From Prototheca cutis (Eukaryota > Chlorophyta > Trebouxiophyceae > Chlorellales > Chlorellaceae), in assembly GCA_002897115.2 (NCBI GenBank), contig BCIH01000001.1, positions 693,496 to 748,845 on the forward strand: a stretch of 55,350 nt of DNA. The letters run 5' to 3'. The translations under genes and the position numbers were made by a program. This document shows, piece after piece, positions 34,506 through 53,300 of the stretch. The first letter of the stretch is position 1. Each line of letters opens with the position of its first letter. Below the pieces are notes generated by a model. It made no database searches and was not told where the DNA came from. It saw nothing but the letters and a program-made list of their open reading frames with translations.

Positions 34506-37500
34506 ATGCGGCTCGGGGCCACGGCCGTGCTGGGGACCTTGCTGGCTTGCTCGGCTCAGGTTAGTGGGTGTCCGGGTCGCGTTCTGCAACCAGCAGCCTC
34601 CTCTCCACCACAAAGAACGTGCCTTATCCAGGATTCAAACATCACGAATTTCTGAGCTTTCGGATTCCAACGCGCCATTGGTGCTGCAGGCGGTGTTCGG
34701 CGCCCCAGACTTTTTCAGTTCGCCCTATGTGCTGGGGACGGACGCAGGTGGGCTTGGGTAAGCGCATGTCATTGCATGCATGCCCCTGTCTTGACCAAAA
34801 CCTGTTTCCCCAAACCCCCAAACTTTCCCACTGGGTGCAGAGGATGCGGATATCGTGCAGGAGCTGCTGCAGGCCCAGTCCTGCGAGATTGACGCCACCT
34901 GCGACTCAGCCACTGAAGTCCTAAGCAAGGCTGTCGTCCAATTGCAGCACCCTCTCAGCAACAACTTTTGCACGGGTGCGGGGCATCTGGCTGGTGGTAT
35001 GGGACAGCAGGATGAGTCGCTGGGTTATGGCCCAATACACAGGCNATTGCGCCTAGAGTTTGCCAGTGCGCTGGGGGGTGCACGGTCGTGAGGCCTTGGT
35101 GTGTCCTCCAGGATCCAGACCAGGATTTTGCCCCCNCCTTTTGGATCCCCCNCCCCCCCCCCTTCCTCCCTTTCTCCCTCCTTTCCCCCAACCCCACCCC
35201 CTCATCCCCTCAACACACACAAAGGAAGCCTAATCAAGGGGCCGGCTGACAAGACCTATGTGCTGTCTACCCGTCACTGCATGGCGGAGTCGAGGGAGGA
35301 GTTCCCATACCCCTGGTCCACCTACGGTCTGCTGTTTGACTTTTGGCTGCCCTGCAATGCCACCTGGGTGGCCAACATCACTGACAGCTTTGACCACTAC
35401 TTGCAAGGCCTTGCCCTTGTGTACGAGGATTCTGGCAGCGACGTGGCGGTGTTTGAGCTGCTGCAGGACATCCCGCCTGAGTGGCATGCCGTGCTGGCAG
35501 GCTGGACTGCGGAGCCGCTCACTCCCCCATTCCCCTTCATGGATGTGTCACAGCCACTGGGAGACACACAAAAGGTCGCAACAGGTGTCTCTGGCCAGAT
35601 GATTTATGGCGCTGAACTGCAGCCGAGCGGCGCCTTCGTCGTGAATTACACCGGTGACTGCAGCACCACGCAGTGCGGCTTTTATGTCGCGGGACTCGAG
35701 TCCGGTGGGATGTCCGAGGGCAGTTCGGGCAGCCCCATGGTCAACACAGGTCTGTGATTTCTTCCTCTTTGGTATTGGGGAAGCTGAGCGGCTTGGGAGC
35801 TTGAGATCCCAGTTCTCTGCCAAACCCAACAGCTTCCCACCTTGCTCGGCCTTTGCAGATCTTGACCGGATCGTGGGTACCCTGTCGGCTAGCTATGGAC
35901 AGAACTGTGCATCTCCCAATGGTCCTTTCAGCGACAATGGAGCGGTCTTTATCTTTGGCGCCCTGACCAAGGTGTGCCAGTGGCGCAGCCATGTTGCATT
36001 TGCCTGGGGGTGCATGCCTGTGGCATGCACGTGGCAAGGTTGCTCGTTCCCTCGAAACACCTTTCGATCCCTGATCGTGCTGCCACACTCCCACCGCCGT
36101 CCATCCATCCAGAAACCCGCCGATCCCGAGTCCCGACAGTCGCCCTTTCCATGCGCAGGCCTGGATCGATGGCTTGCACCGGGTGTTCCATGGGCACGCC
36201 GATGAGCCAGGTAGTGGCGACTGGGAATACTACTCCCGCCCGCTGCCCACCATCACGGTCGGCAACGTTGTGCCAGAGGTCGACCCGGGGCTGGGCTCCA
36301 CTGCCATCTCCATCGTGTACGATGTCAATGCTGCCGGGGCTGCCACTGAACATGCTAGGTTCTGAGCGCACTCCCCAGGGGAGGGGGAATGGCAGAGCAA
36401 ATTTCCGGGGGGCGTACATGTGCCCTCCTTGTATGCCTACCTCCACACTCATGCCCTTGCCGCCGACCGACCTGGCTCCCCGTCAACGCACGGCGCTGCA
36501 GGCTGCAGCAGAAGGTGCCCAACGACACGCTGATCACCGTGAGCAACCGCAGCCCCGGCACGGTCTCACTCAGCACCCATAGCCTCTCCTTCTCGGCATA
36601 CGACTGGAATACCCCACAGTACATCCACATCACAGCAGGTAGGGCATATGGTGCCATGAAGGAAGGGGGCGTTTTACGAGCATCTTTCTTCTTCTATAAT
36701 TTGGTTTTTCTTTTCTTTTTTCTTTTCTTGGGGGGGGGGGGGGGGGGGCTGCTCTGTCTCACGGGAATGGATGAACGGGAGGGATCGTCAGATGGTGGGC
36801 AGACGGAATGGAGGAGCATGTGTGAGGTCTGCAACACGTCCTAAAAACAGTACGCACTTGCTTCAGTCCATCCAGTGTTATTCTCCTGACCCCACATCTT
36901 CCACATAAGAACCGGCATTTGTCCGGAAGAACAAGACAGCCGAATTCAACCTCGAACTGACTTGGAACGCCACGGGTGAAGCTGGTGAGACCGTGCTCCG
37001 GACCAAGCTGATTAGGTAAGGCTGGCGGGCATGAGCTCGTTGTGATGGTAACGGATGCACCACTTGCTACAGGACCATTGGCAACCGAGGCAGGAGATGA
37101 CTCGTGGTACCGACGACAATCGTTGTGCCTGCCAGGAAGAAGTCCTGGCAGCTCCCACAGCAGCCGCAGGCCTGGCGGGCGGGCTGACTGTATGGTCCGC
37201 ACGCGATGCGCTCTAATCCCTTCTCATGACACTTGCAGGGGTGTGGCATGGGCAAATCTCACTGGAAACAGCTTCTTCAACCCCAAGGTCATTGACAAGC
37301 TGCCCTTGGAGCACGAATTCAACATGGAGGTATGCAGGGCGGGGGTGGACGACATGTTCACTTTTCTGGTGACGGGCATGAGTCGTGCTGGCAGACGACC
37401 TGCACAAAACGTTGGTGCGAGCAGCATGGCAGGGCGTGCATTGCGAATGAGTCCCGGATAGCAGCTGTCACTGGGCTGGAAATTGCCATGCGCAGGCTGG

Positions 37501-39638
37501 TCAGCTTGGCTTGAATGCAGGGTTCAACGATGCGTTGCAGGTCGTGAGCTTCCCATACCCAAAAGGCCACCTTGCTCTCCCGCATGCGCAGACCCTGAAC
37601 CCACGCATCCCGCTGATCACCGACAACAATGGGCCCTTCATCCCTGCTGCCTACATGAAGTACACTACTCACGAGGCCAAGGTGGGGATCCGTTGATTGC
37701 TCTGCGGAGCTTTCTTCCAGGTTGCTCCGGTCTGCCTGTGATGTGAGACTGCCTTTGCGCTGCATCACGCATTCCCCGATGCTGCGGCCAACATGGGTTG
37801 CTTCCGTTACACCGGCCAACCTGGAAGGGAAAAAAGCCACTGCCACCTGACAACCTCCATAACCTTCATTACGACGACCCTGGCAAAATGCAGGGTATTG
37901 TGATGACGGCGTGTGTGGACAAAGCAGTGGCACAACAGGCTTCGCATGCCCACCCCGTCTCCATGGAGACCTACACAGCCAATTGGCAGTCGTCCTGGCT
38001 CTTCCCGTGCGTTGAGTGGTTGGGATGGGACGACACTGCATGGAACAACCTGCAATGATCCTGCAGCAAGTCTGGCTGCAGTCAATCCCTGGCATCCCGT
38101 TCCGTGGCATGCATGCTCCGTCACAACAGCGTCTCTCCCTGGTGAGCACACAGAACGGTGCCAGTGGAGCTGAGCGAGAACCAGGTTGGCTGCCGGAGTT
38201 TCCTCACCGTCGCGCCAGCAAACACCAGTGCGCTTGATCTTTTGTCTGCGAACTGCGACACGCCCCGACAACCTTCTCCCCCCTCCAACATCGCCGACCA
38301 CCTGCAACCTCTCTCATGCACGGGCACTGCATGTACACCCATGTACACATGGGGGCCTCATGTTCTTGCATTCATGATGCATAATATGTTCGCCGTCAAC
38401 GACCCCCCCACCCTGTTCACTCACGCGTCCCTGTCCGTGCTCGCCTATATAGACAAGCACCCTCCGTCACTCACCATGGCCTGACAATGCACTCTGCCAT
38501 TTCGGTCCCTCCCCCCCTTTTGCACACATGCATTGCCCGCCAACCTAAATCACTCGCACAGGCACCTACTTCGTGGCGTACCAAAACTTTGGTCTGACGC
38601 TGCCAGATAAGACTGCCGACGTCAACTACCCGCTGAGTGTGGTGATCCAAGACTTGGATGTTGCCCAGGTGCAGTGGGCTGATGAAGGCTTGCAGGGGGA
38701 GGGGCCACGGCCAGATCGTGGCGGTGGCTGATCACATGACCAGGTTTTTGTACACCGAGTCCTGACAGATACACATTCTCACATGCAGGCCTGCCTTCTC
38801 AAACGGACCACCCTTCAATCCTTGTTGCAGGTGCTTGAGGCTTACATCAGCACCGGTGCGGTGTACACGATTGAGAGCCTGCCGTTCACAGCTCTGCAGC
38901 AGGTGAGGCAGCTGCATGGAAGCTGGCACCCGCATGGACAGCGCCTACCCACTTTGCCGCCCCACCAAACCACACATTGCTTCCCCGGTGCGCCATGCTC
39001 GTCTGGACCGCTCACCCTGCCAACCCCCAACTCCTGCCCCCATGTGTTCAGACGTCTGGCCTGGCAACCAGTCTCCTGCTCATTCCGGAGCGCAGTGGAG
39101 AGATCACTGTGAACACCTGTCTCGCACAGAGCGCCGTGGGCAACTCGGTGGTGGTGCTGGACGAAAACCTCAACGTCATCGGTTCCTCGGGCAGAGCCAC
39201 CGTGCGGTCCTGCGCGCGGATCCGGGGCCTGAAGGTCCACGCCAGCAGGTCTTATGCCATCATCATCACCCCATACAACATCCAGGTACATCGGGTGTGG
39301 CTGTGGTTACAGTGTTTCTGGTCGCAGTGACTCGGGTTGAAACTGGGCACAGGTGGGCCCAGCGGGGTGTCCATCCATGGTCTCCATGGACGCACACTCT
39401 TGTCTCCTTGAGCAGCAGCGGGGCTGGCCCACACCCAGCTGCACAGCATGGTGGTGTGCATGAGCACACGCCGGCACCATGCATTCCCAGAGACAGTGAT
39501 CTCTGCTGCCGAGCTCCCCTTTCTGCAAGCATGCCCTCCCCTGATCTGTGCCAACCACTGCTGCAGGCCGCATTCCGCAAGGGACAAGAGGTCGTGGAAC
39601 TCTACGTCGGGTACACCCAGCACAGCACAGCCGGCTAA
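34506..39638 (+). CDS. Secreted trypsin-fold serine protease, array copy 2
   Basis: Sixteen exons close in phase to 712 residues: 34506..34559, 34690..34747, 34841..34975, 35225..35749, 35859..35971, 36159..36316, 36502..36638, 36910..37015, 37239..37329, 37592..37681, 37894..38006, 38154..38227, 38562..38668, 38831..38902, 39052..39285, 39567..39638. The signal peptide is MRLGATAVLGTLLACSAQ. The whole protease domain sits on one 525-base exon with STRHC (His100), GSDVAVFEL (Asp155), AGWTAE and EGSSGSP (Ser250). The C-terminal region matches copies 1 and 3 exon by exon, including GNSFFNP, NGPFIPAAYMKYT and a 234-base exon with the VVVLDENLNVIGSSG stretch. The triad is intact. Family S1, lysyl-endopeptidase-like; substrate specificity cannot be read. 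Confidence 0.88.
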
Positions 39639-40203
39639 GACAGGCGCCAGGACCCTAGCCTGTGCCCCACCACATGCATGAACCCCCCAGCTGGGCAGGC
39701 CGGGAGATTTCGTTACCTCCTCCAACAGCCTTTCTAACATCATCCATCCGTTGAGCGTCGGCAGTGCCCACAGCGTGTGCTGCTCGTCATTGAAAATCTG
39801 TGCAGAGTGGCCCTGTGCTGCAGACCATCCAGGTCGCGGCCATTCCGTACATATGTCCATCCTTTTCCAAAACGATTATTCCTTGAACCACGTGCAAAGC
39901 AGCATCGGAGTAAAGAAGAAGACACCCCCAGGGCGCCACCAACCAGAGTGGGTTTCGGTTTCGTGGAGACCTACACGGACGTGGGGCTGTTGCGGTGTCG
40001 CCAGGGGGCGTGTGTGGCATCGCAGCGCCTTGGAAACCGTGTTCGTCGGGAGATGCATGGGGGGGCTACTCTCAGCGACCTGTAAGTATTGCATGATTTA
40101 TTATATATCATTATAACAGGAATACGCCCGTGCAGTGCGGTAGAATCGCCGCGCTCGGTCTGCATTGCCGGGGGACCGGATTTGGCCAAGGTCCAGGGCA
40201 TCC
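39639..40203. other. Spacer between protease copies 2 and 3
   Basis: Contains the 3' UTR of copy 2 and the promoter of copy 3, with an AT-rich patch at 40090-40125. Nothing else seen. Confidence 0.45.
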
Positions 40204-45799
<5,596 letters not shown>

Positions 45800-46433
45800 G
45801 CGCCCTTTGGGAGTGTTCAAAGGAGAACACGGTCCAGCGCAAATGTTGAGTGTGCATGAACAACGATGGAAGTGGACTTGTTCAGTGTGACTCCGCGACG
45901 CGCTTCTCCCTTTTGGAGTGTACCTCATCCCATCAGGCCGTTTTGTTGTGCAGAAATGACTCGCCCATGTTGCCACAGAGGGTGTATGCATGTTGGAAAG
46001 CTGCGTTGGAACACAGCACCTCCCTGTTGCCACCTACTGGTCGTTGGGCGACCTGCCCGCCAGAGTGCTTTCCCATCCCAAGACCAACCCCTGCAACGCA
46101 CAAGTATTCTTGCACTACTCCAGCAGGCAGGCACTCCGCTGTATTGGTATTGATGTACCCTGTAAATTCCATGCGTGATGAACATGAGTAAAATGAGCAG
46201 ATTGAGAGGCTGTTATTCTCCATGGGAAGTTCCCGACACACCCTGGGCTGGGTGCTGTGAGCATCACACCCAGGGGTTCCCCACCATGCAGAGAATCCAT
46301 GCATGGACGGCATATGGCGCCCGCAGACAACTGGCAACCATCACAGATACAGCAAATCAAACATTTCCATTAAAAAAAGAAACAAATTTCGGATCGAATC
46401 AGCCTCAGAAGTAACACGCACAGCGACCGCACC
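45800..46433. other. Spacer between protease copy 3 and TOM7
   Basis: No supported gene. It holds the 3' UTR of protease copy 3 and the TOM7 promoter; 46360-46400 is AT-rich. Confidence 0.45.
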
Positions 46434-46733
46434 ATGAGCTCCTCGCGGTACGTCCGTCCCTCGACGACGGAGAGCCTCACGCAAAAGGTGTCTGCCCTGT
46501 GCGCCACCGCTGCGCCCTACGCCAAGGTAAGATGCTGAGGCAATGCCATGCGTGTGACGGGCATGGGGTAGGTCCTGCGCTGTCGGGCGACCTGCATCCG
46601 ACATGACGCCGCGCACCACCATGGCTGCCCGCAGACCGCCCTGCACTACGGTTTCATCCCGGGCATCATCATCCTGGGCATGCTGATCACCAAGCCCCGC
46701 CCCAGTCTGGGCCAGCTCCTATCGCCCATGTGA
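46434..46733 (+). CDS. TOM7: Mitochondrial import receptor subunit TOM7
   Basis: Small subunit of the outer-membrane TOM translocase that tunes assembly of the complex. Two exons (46434..46526, 46635..46733) join in phase 0 to 63 residues. The C-terminal half is diagnostic: TALHYGFIPGIIILGM forms the single transmembrane helix, followed by TKPRPSLGQLLSPM, matching the plant-type ending LLSPV/L. The N-terminal half is a short cytosolic segment with few charges. The length is within the family range (55-75). It converges with CPSF73, 448 bases away. Confidence 0.93.
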
Positions 46734-47181
46734 GGGCATGGCAGAAGGAGCGCCGGTCACAGCACCCTGCTGAGGCAGGGCGCGCCAGCCATGCATCATT
46801 GATTGATGAGAAGCCCATTTGCTTGGAGTGGGCGGGAGGTGCCTGCGCTGATCGAAAGTGCTGCCTGGCGGTTTTCCATCGTTGGGTGTCCACATATGCC
46901 GTGTGTTGTACCCTCTCCCGATGGCGTGGAACACTGGATTTTGCGGATCTCGCTTGCATGAGAGTACTCGTAGTCTGTCAAAAGCTCAGCGTTCTTACAG
47001 CACAAAAAGGGTCAATTCTTCTGTTAGAGGAGGAATGAAAGCAAGCGAATTCTTTCTTTTAAGCGGAAGGTGGTGGATGATGGTGGGAAGCAGGCTCAAG
47101 AAGGGAGCCTCCACATCCGACTGCCAAAAAGAGGCATTACCAGCGGAGCACAGCCCAGCTCAGGTGGGCACCAAACACATC

Positions 47182-49830
47182 TCACCAGGCATCCATACTC
47201 CCACCACCAGCAATTCCCGACCCAGCATCATCGCAGGCACGCATCGCTCGCAGCATGCGGGTCACCGCGGCGTCTACCCGCCCCGCCAGCCCTTCGTCGG
47301 CACAGTACACCTCGCGGGTCTTGCCGTCCACGCTGACCCCGATACCGTCCACTTCCAAGCTGATCCCGCCCGTGACAGCATCGCGCGTGGCAGGCCCAAA
47401 CTGGGCACACAGCAACGCCGTCAGTGCCTCGCCCTCAGCGGCCGCCAACGCGGCAACGTCGCCCGAGGCTTTCGCCGCGGCCCGCGCCACGTCCAGTGCG
47501 CACAGTGCCAGTGGCGGCGCCATGGCCGCGCCCAGCACAGTGGCCACAACTGCGTCGGCCACGGCATCCGCTGCAGCCCCGCCCACCCACTCCAGAGCCA
47601 GTCTATCCGGCGCGGTCGCAGGGTCGTACGTCAGCGTCACCGACTCGCCGATGCGAAGAATTTGTGGCCTCTTCGATGTTTCCGCTGCTGAAGGGCAGGC
47701 AGCGGCGTCACTGTCGCCAGTGCCGTCGGCGCCTGCAGCTTCGTCCGGAATCTCGCCATCAACCGCCATGCCGTCCTCGCCTGTAACCAGTGCGAGGTCG
47801 CCCGTGCCGTGCACGCCCTCAAACATCAGCTCGAGCGCCAGCCGGACCTGATGTTTGGATTTGTTTTGGATTGACTGAGCATTAGCATTGGGCTGACAAA
47901 CACAACACAGGGGTGGTGACAGTGAAATTACCAGTGCTGGATTGAGACACGCTTGTGTCAGTGACAGCCTGGCCAACCGGCCCACCAACAACCATGCCAA
48001 CCTGTGAAAACGGCGCAGGCAAAGCAAGGGACTGCCGCAGGGTTACCGTCCCGGCGTGCAGACGGCTGTAGCGCGAGAGGTCCTCGGGTGCCAGCAGCTG
48101 CGGCAGCGGCACCGGGGCACCGACTCCGGACCTTGTGCCGGTGCTGTTCGCCCGGGTTGACGATGCAGCCCCATCCGAAGCAACATACACCCCAGAAATT
48201 CCCCTGCCAGGCTTGGCACGTTCGGCAACACCCCCTCGCAGGACGACGGGCCTGCTGGGCGTGGCCGGGATGAGGACGGGCTGCGTTGGCCGGGGCATGT
48301 AGACCGCTCGAGTGGCGCCAGCGGCGGCGGCCTGGGCCTCGAGCGCCCGGGCCAGGCGCGCCATTTCATTCGCTTCGCCGTGGACCAGCACGACGTGGGG
48401 CGGGGCGAGGCGTTCCACAAACCCGCTCGTCTGTGCATAGTCAGCATGTGCGGAGAACGACACCGCGTCCACCTGGCAGCGCAGCGGCAGGCGCGCGCCC
48501 GACCGCGTGACGAAATCCGGGGGGCCCGCCAGGATCTCGCGGGCCAGCGTGCCCTGCACCGCAAAGTCGGCGATGACGACGCAGTTGCGAGGGTCGCCGG
48601 CCCACGCCTCAAACAGGTCGCGAGACACGCCGCTCTGCAGCATGGATGGCGTCGCCAGCACCACGCAGGGACCCACGTCGTCAAACTGTCGCGCCGAAGA
48701 CAGGTGCGTCACGTGCCGGAACGCAAACGGGTTTGCCACCTGTAAATTCGGTTGTGTGGTGGATTTTCTTTTGGGGAAAAGGAAGGGGGTCGTTCATCTT
48801 GGCGTGTTCAAATCCAGTCTGCCGCATGAACCCCCCAATTCCCCCAAAACAACGAACAGCAGAAAAGCCAACCCTGCATCAAACCAACCTGGAAGGCGGT
48901 GCGGATGCCATCGTTCATCATGTCGATGTAGGTCTGGTAGACGGAGAGCGCACGCTTGGCGAGGCCACTGGCCTGGTAGATGGGCACGGCATGGAGCTCC
49001 GGGTGCGACGCCCAATGCTCTTCCAAGATGAGCAGGAGCTCCTGCGCACGACCGAGCGCGACGACGGGCAGGAGCGCGCGGCCACCGCGGGCCACAGCCG
49101 TGTGCACTCGCTGGAGGAACCGGGCCTCGCGCTCGGCACGGGGCAGATGCCGCGACACACCGTAGGTCGACTCCACGATCAGCACGTGCGGCGGCGGGGA
49201 GGGCAGGTCGGCTGCGGGCATGTGCCTGTCGGGGACGCGGGAGTAGTCACCCGTGTACAGCACACGCGAGCCGGCAATGTCGACAGTGAACATGGCCGCC
49301 CCGAGGACGTGGCCCGCGCGGTGCGCGGTGACACGAAGCCCGCCGCCCAGATCGAGCGTCTGGCCAAAATTGATCAGGCGGCTGCGTTCCAGGGCGGTGT
49401 CCAGATCTGCTTCACTGTACAGCCCGCCACTGGCCGAGCCGTCGGGGCCAGACTTGCTGACTTTGACAAAGTCGCGGAGGATGGTGGCGGTGATGGCCTT
49501 GGTGGCATGCGTCATCAGCACCACGCCCCGGAAGCTGGTGTGGCCCACCACGTAGGGCAAAGCCGCAGAGTGGTCCAGGTGGAAGTGGGTCACCAGGATG
49601 GCATCCACGCTGGCCAGGTCGATGACGTCGAAAAAGGGCAGGCAGGCCAGCCCCGAGTAGCCGGGGTGCACACCGCAGTCCAGCATCACCGTCTTGCCCT
49701 GGAAACGCACGATCACGCACGAACGACCAACCTCCTGGGCAGCTCCCAGGGGGATGATCTCAACGTCGGTGCCAGCATCGGCAGGGGACCCCATGGGGCC
49801 CTCGGGCGCCGTGGCCATGGCACCTCCCAC
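47182..49830 (-). CDS. CPSF3: Cleavage and polyadenylation specificity factor subunit 3 (CPSF73), mRNA 3'-end endonuclease
   Basis: CPSF73 cuts pre-mRNA at the poly(A) site. Three exons (49830..48889, 48739..48002, 47847..47182) join in phase 0 to 781 residues; a second in-frame ATG at 49818 is possible. The metallo-beta-lactamase domain begins VEIIPLGAAQEVGRSC, carries the zinc site HFHLDH (residues 82-87) and the AGHVLGAAMF and YTGDYSR segments. The beta-CASP part includes ESTYG, ALGRAQELLLIL, FSAHADY (His about 412) and LVHGEANEMARL (His about 434). The last exon encodes the CPSF73/100 C-terminal domain with a long acidic insert. All metal ligands are present. It is longer than plant and animal homologs (about 690), mainly in the C-terminal third. 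The similarity is to CPSF3 rather than to INTS11. Confidence 0.96.
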
Positions 49831-50308
49831 CGTAACTGCCCGGGGAACCCTGCAGTCGCTACCGGATCATGAGTCTTGAAAAATAAGAGTATGAGGAATT
49901 AAAGGCGTCAAATGACGATGAAATGGGAGACGAACTCTGGGTGCGCGGAGTCATGATCATGGATCATTTGTGCTCACCCATGCATCGGAGGGACGGGCAG
50001 GCCCCCAAAAGTTAAAAGCCATGATGAGCAGAGCATAGCCCAGCGCAACGGAGTCCTCTCGTAACCCGGCGCGCCCGCTCCCTCGACTTTGGGCATTGAG
50101 CCCATGACAGATAAAAGTGAATCCCCAAGAAAACGTTCATTACACGCCTGTGGGTCTTGGAGGGGCTGATCGCAGCGCTTTACGCGCACCGGGTCAAGGC
50201 CTTGCCCGGCGTTAGGTCCGTTGTGCTGCTGGCATGAATCAGGAGGCCCTGCGGCCCTGAGCGTCCCTTGAAGCCACCTCCCCGTGTCATGATCAATTGC
50301 TGCTGAGA
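49831..50308. promoter_or_regulatory. Divergent promoter (CPSF73 / P4-ATPase)
   Basis: 478 bases lie between the opposed start codons. AT-rich near 49875-49925 against a GC-rich background. No named motif. Confidence 0.5.
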
Positions 50309-53300
50309 ATGACGAACGGGAAAAGGCCCGAACTGTCGGTGGACATCCCCGAGGCCACCGATGAGGGGCCAGCCCCCATCAGCCGCAACGACAGCACGAG
50401 CACCAGCCGGAGCAGGTTCTCCCCTGTGGTCGTGCTGGACAAGCTGGACCCCCGTAAACTTGGCAAGATCACCACCAAGGCTGTGAGGAAAGTGCGAGCA
50501 AGCGTGCATCCGCGTGCCCGGGCAGCTCGGGATGCCAGCTACAGGAGCCGGCTGGCGACCCACGGCAAGGTGCGAGGAGTGACGGGGCCAAGGAGGTGCC
50601 TGGCTCCTGGTCCAGGCTGATGGACGGTGTGATTTGGTGTATGCATCAAGGGGAAACTAGAGAGGGAGGCAAGCGGGGGTGTTTGCAGGTGGCTGGCCTG
50701 TTGCCCACCACAGCCCAGTCCTGCTTGGGGCCCTCGCTGAGTATGAACATCATCTGGCTCCCCTGGCCCATCACGCCACGCTCTGGCCCCTTTGTTGCAG
50801 GACGATGACTCGGACAAATCTGGAGGGGAGGATGTGCGTGTGATCAACTTCAACCCTCAGGAGGACTTTCTGCATGAGCACAAGGCCACCAACAGGGTGG
50901 TGACAAGCAAGTACAACCCCATCACGTTCCTGCCCATCTTCCTGTTTGAAATGTTTTCCCGTGTCGCCTACCTGTACTTTTTGCTACAGGCGAGTTTGGG
51001 TGCTGTGTGTGTGAGGGGTGGGTCGGGGGGTGTTGGGGGGCGGGGGGGGGGGGGGCCCCACAGGTATGTAGCTGGATGTCCATGCTTGGACCATCAACTC
51101 AAACATAATCACACACAAAAACACATGTATGTGCAGGCGGGGCTGTCCTGGTGGAGCATTGTCTCACCCTTTGGCGGCACGGGTGCGACGGCGGCGCTGG
51201 TGTTTGTGCTGGTGGTTGCGGCGATCAAGGCCATCTGGGAGGACGTGAAGCGGCACGCCGAGGACCGCGTGATGAACAGCAGCGTGGCGCACCGCGTCAA
51301 CCCCGACGGCTCGGCCACCGACGTGCCCTGGACCGAGGTGCGCGTGGGCGACGCGCTGCTTGTCCGTGATGACGAGCTCTTCCCCGCGGACCTGGTGTGC
51401 CTGTGGGCCGAACTGCCGGACCGCGTGTGCTTCATCCGCACGACGAATCTGGATGGCGAGACCAACCTGAAGATCCGCAAGCCCCTGGACTTCAAGGGCC
51501 TGCCGGTCGACACGCCCGCGGCGGCCATGCGCCTGCGCCTGCGCCTCAGCGCGGAGCAGCCCAACCGCAACCTCCACAAGTTCCGGGGTCTGGCCACGGT
51601 GACGAGCGACGAGTTTGCCCATCTGCCGGTGAGCCCCGGTGCGGCCAAGCCCGCCTGGAGTAGTGGGGTCCAGGGCGGCGCCGCCGCTGGTGACGACGGC
51701 GGCGGTCCCAGAGAGCCGCAGGTGTCCATTCCCGTGACGATGAACGAGCTGCTGCTGCGTGGGTGCATGCTGAAGAACTCCGGTTCCGTCGTCGGCTTGG
51801 TGGTGTACGCGGGCGCGGAGACGCGCATCCAGCAGAATGCCTCGCGCACGCCCAACAAGGTTGGCAGCTTTGACCGCTTCCTGAACCTTCAGATCGGCCT
51901 GGTCATCATGTTTCAACTGGCACTGGTCATTTTCTGTGCGGCAGCCAACCTGGTGTGGCAGCACGTCATGGGCCCCGACCGCCCGCACCTGGCGCTGCAG
52001 GTCTACACGCAGGGCATCTACTCCAACGGCTTTGTGCAGTTCGTGATCAACTTTTTGACGTTTTGGATCCTGCTGTCGTACCTGGTGCCGATCTCGCTCT
52101 TCGTCACGCTGGAGATTGTCAAGTTTTGGCAGGGTTTCGTGTTCATCAACCTGGACCCGGCGATGAAGGACCCCAAGACGCACGAGCACGCGCGCTGCCG
52201 CAACTCGGGTCTGAACGAGGACCTGGGCCGCGTGGAGTATGTGTTTTCGGACAAGACGGGCACGCTGACCAGCAACGAGATGCAACTGCGGGCCGTGGGC
52301 ATCAAGGGCATGGCCTATGGCGACGTGGCCTTTCGCCTGGAGGACAACCCGGAACTCGCTGCCGCAGAGGCGCGGCAGCGATTTGATCCCCACCTGGCCA
52401 AGGCCGCCGAAATCCTGGCCGCCACACCGACGGAACTGAGCCGCATGGTGCGCTGCGGCGGCAGCGGCAAAGATCTTCTGGCACGCGGGGGGCGCGTGGG
52501 TAGTGGTGATGGTGTGAGTGGCGGTGGCGTTCCGGTGCCCGGCTCGATGGATCTCGCTGCCGTGACGAATCCCACAGCTGGCGCACCAAGCGGGGGGGGG
52601 CCCACCGCGTCGTGGGTCCTGGCGTCGCACCTGGTGGACTTTTGGACCAACATCTGCATCTGCCAGTCGCTGATCATCGAGGACCACGATGGGAGCCGCG
52701 TGTACCAGGGCCCCTCACCCGACGAGGTGGCCCTGGTCGACGCGGCGCGGCGCCTGGGCTTTGAATTTCGGTCGCGTTCACAGTCGGGTGTGGTGCTGAG
52801 CATGCTGGGAAGCGAAGTGGAGTACGAGATTCTGAATGTCCTAGAATACAGCTCCGAAAGGTACGCGTGTGTGTGTTGTGGGGGGGGGGGGGGGGGGGAC
52901 ATTTGGCGATTGTCCAGTTGTGTGGATGACGCGCTCTCCGCGGCAAAACTTCCGATTCTCTCCACAACAACTAACAAACAGGGGCTGCATGAGCGTGGTG
53001 GCGCGGGCGCCCGACGGCACGATTCGACTGTTTTGCAAGGGCTCGGACGCCAAGGTGATGCGCAAGCTTCGCGGGGGCACCGACCCCGGCCTGCTGGCCC
53101 GGACCGAGGACAACCTCCACACGTTTGCGCGGCAGGGCCTACGGACGCTCGTGCTGGGCACGCGCATTCTGAGCGAGGCCTGGCACGACGACTGGGACGC
53201 GCGGTACCAGGAAGCGGCTGCGGCGTTTGAGGACCGGGATGCCCGCCTGGACGAGCTGGGTGCCGAGGCGGAGACCGACCTCGAGCTCGTCGGCGTCACT

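Noticed and set aside
48646..49872. Long plus-strand frame opposite CPSF73
   Set aside because: Antisense shadow of a GC-rich conserved exon.
51164..52687. Long minus-strand frame opposite the P4-ATPase
   Set aside because: Antisense shadow; the His/Gln-rich composition is typical of reverse-read GC-rich codons.
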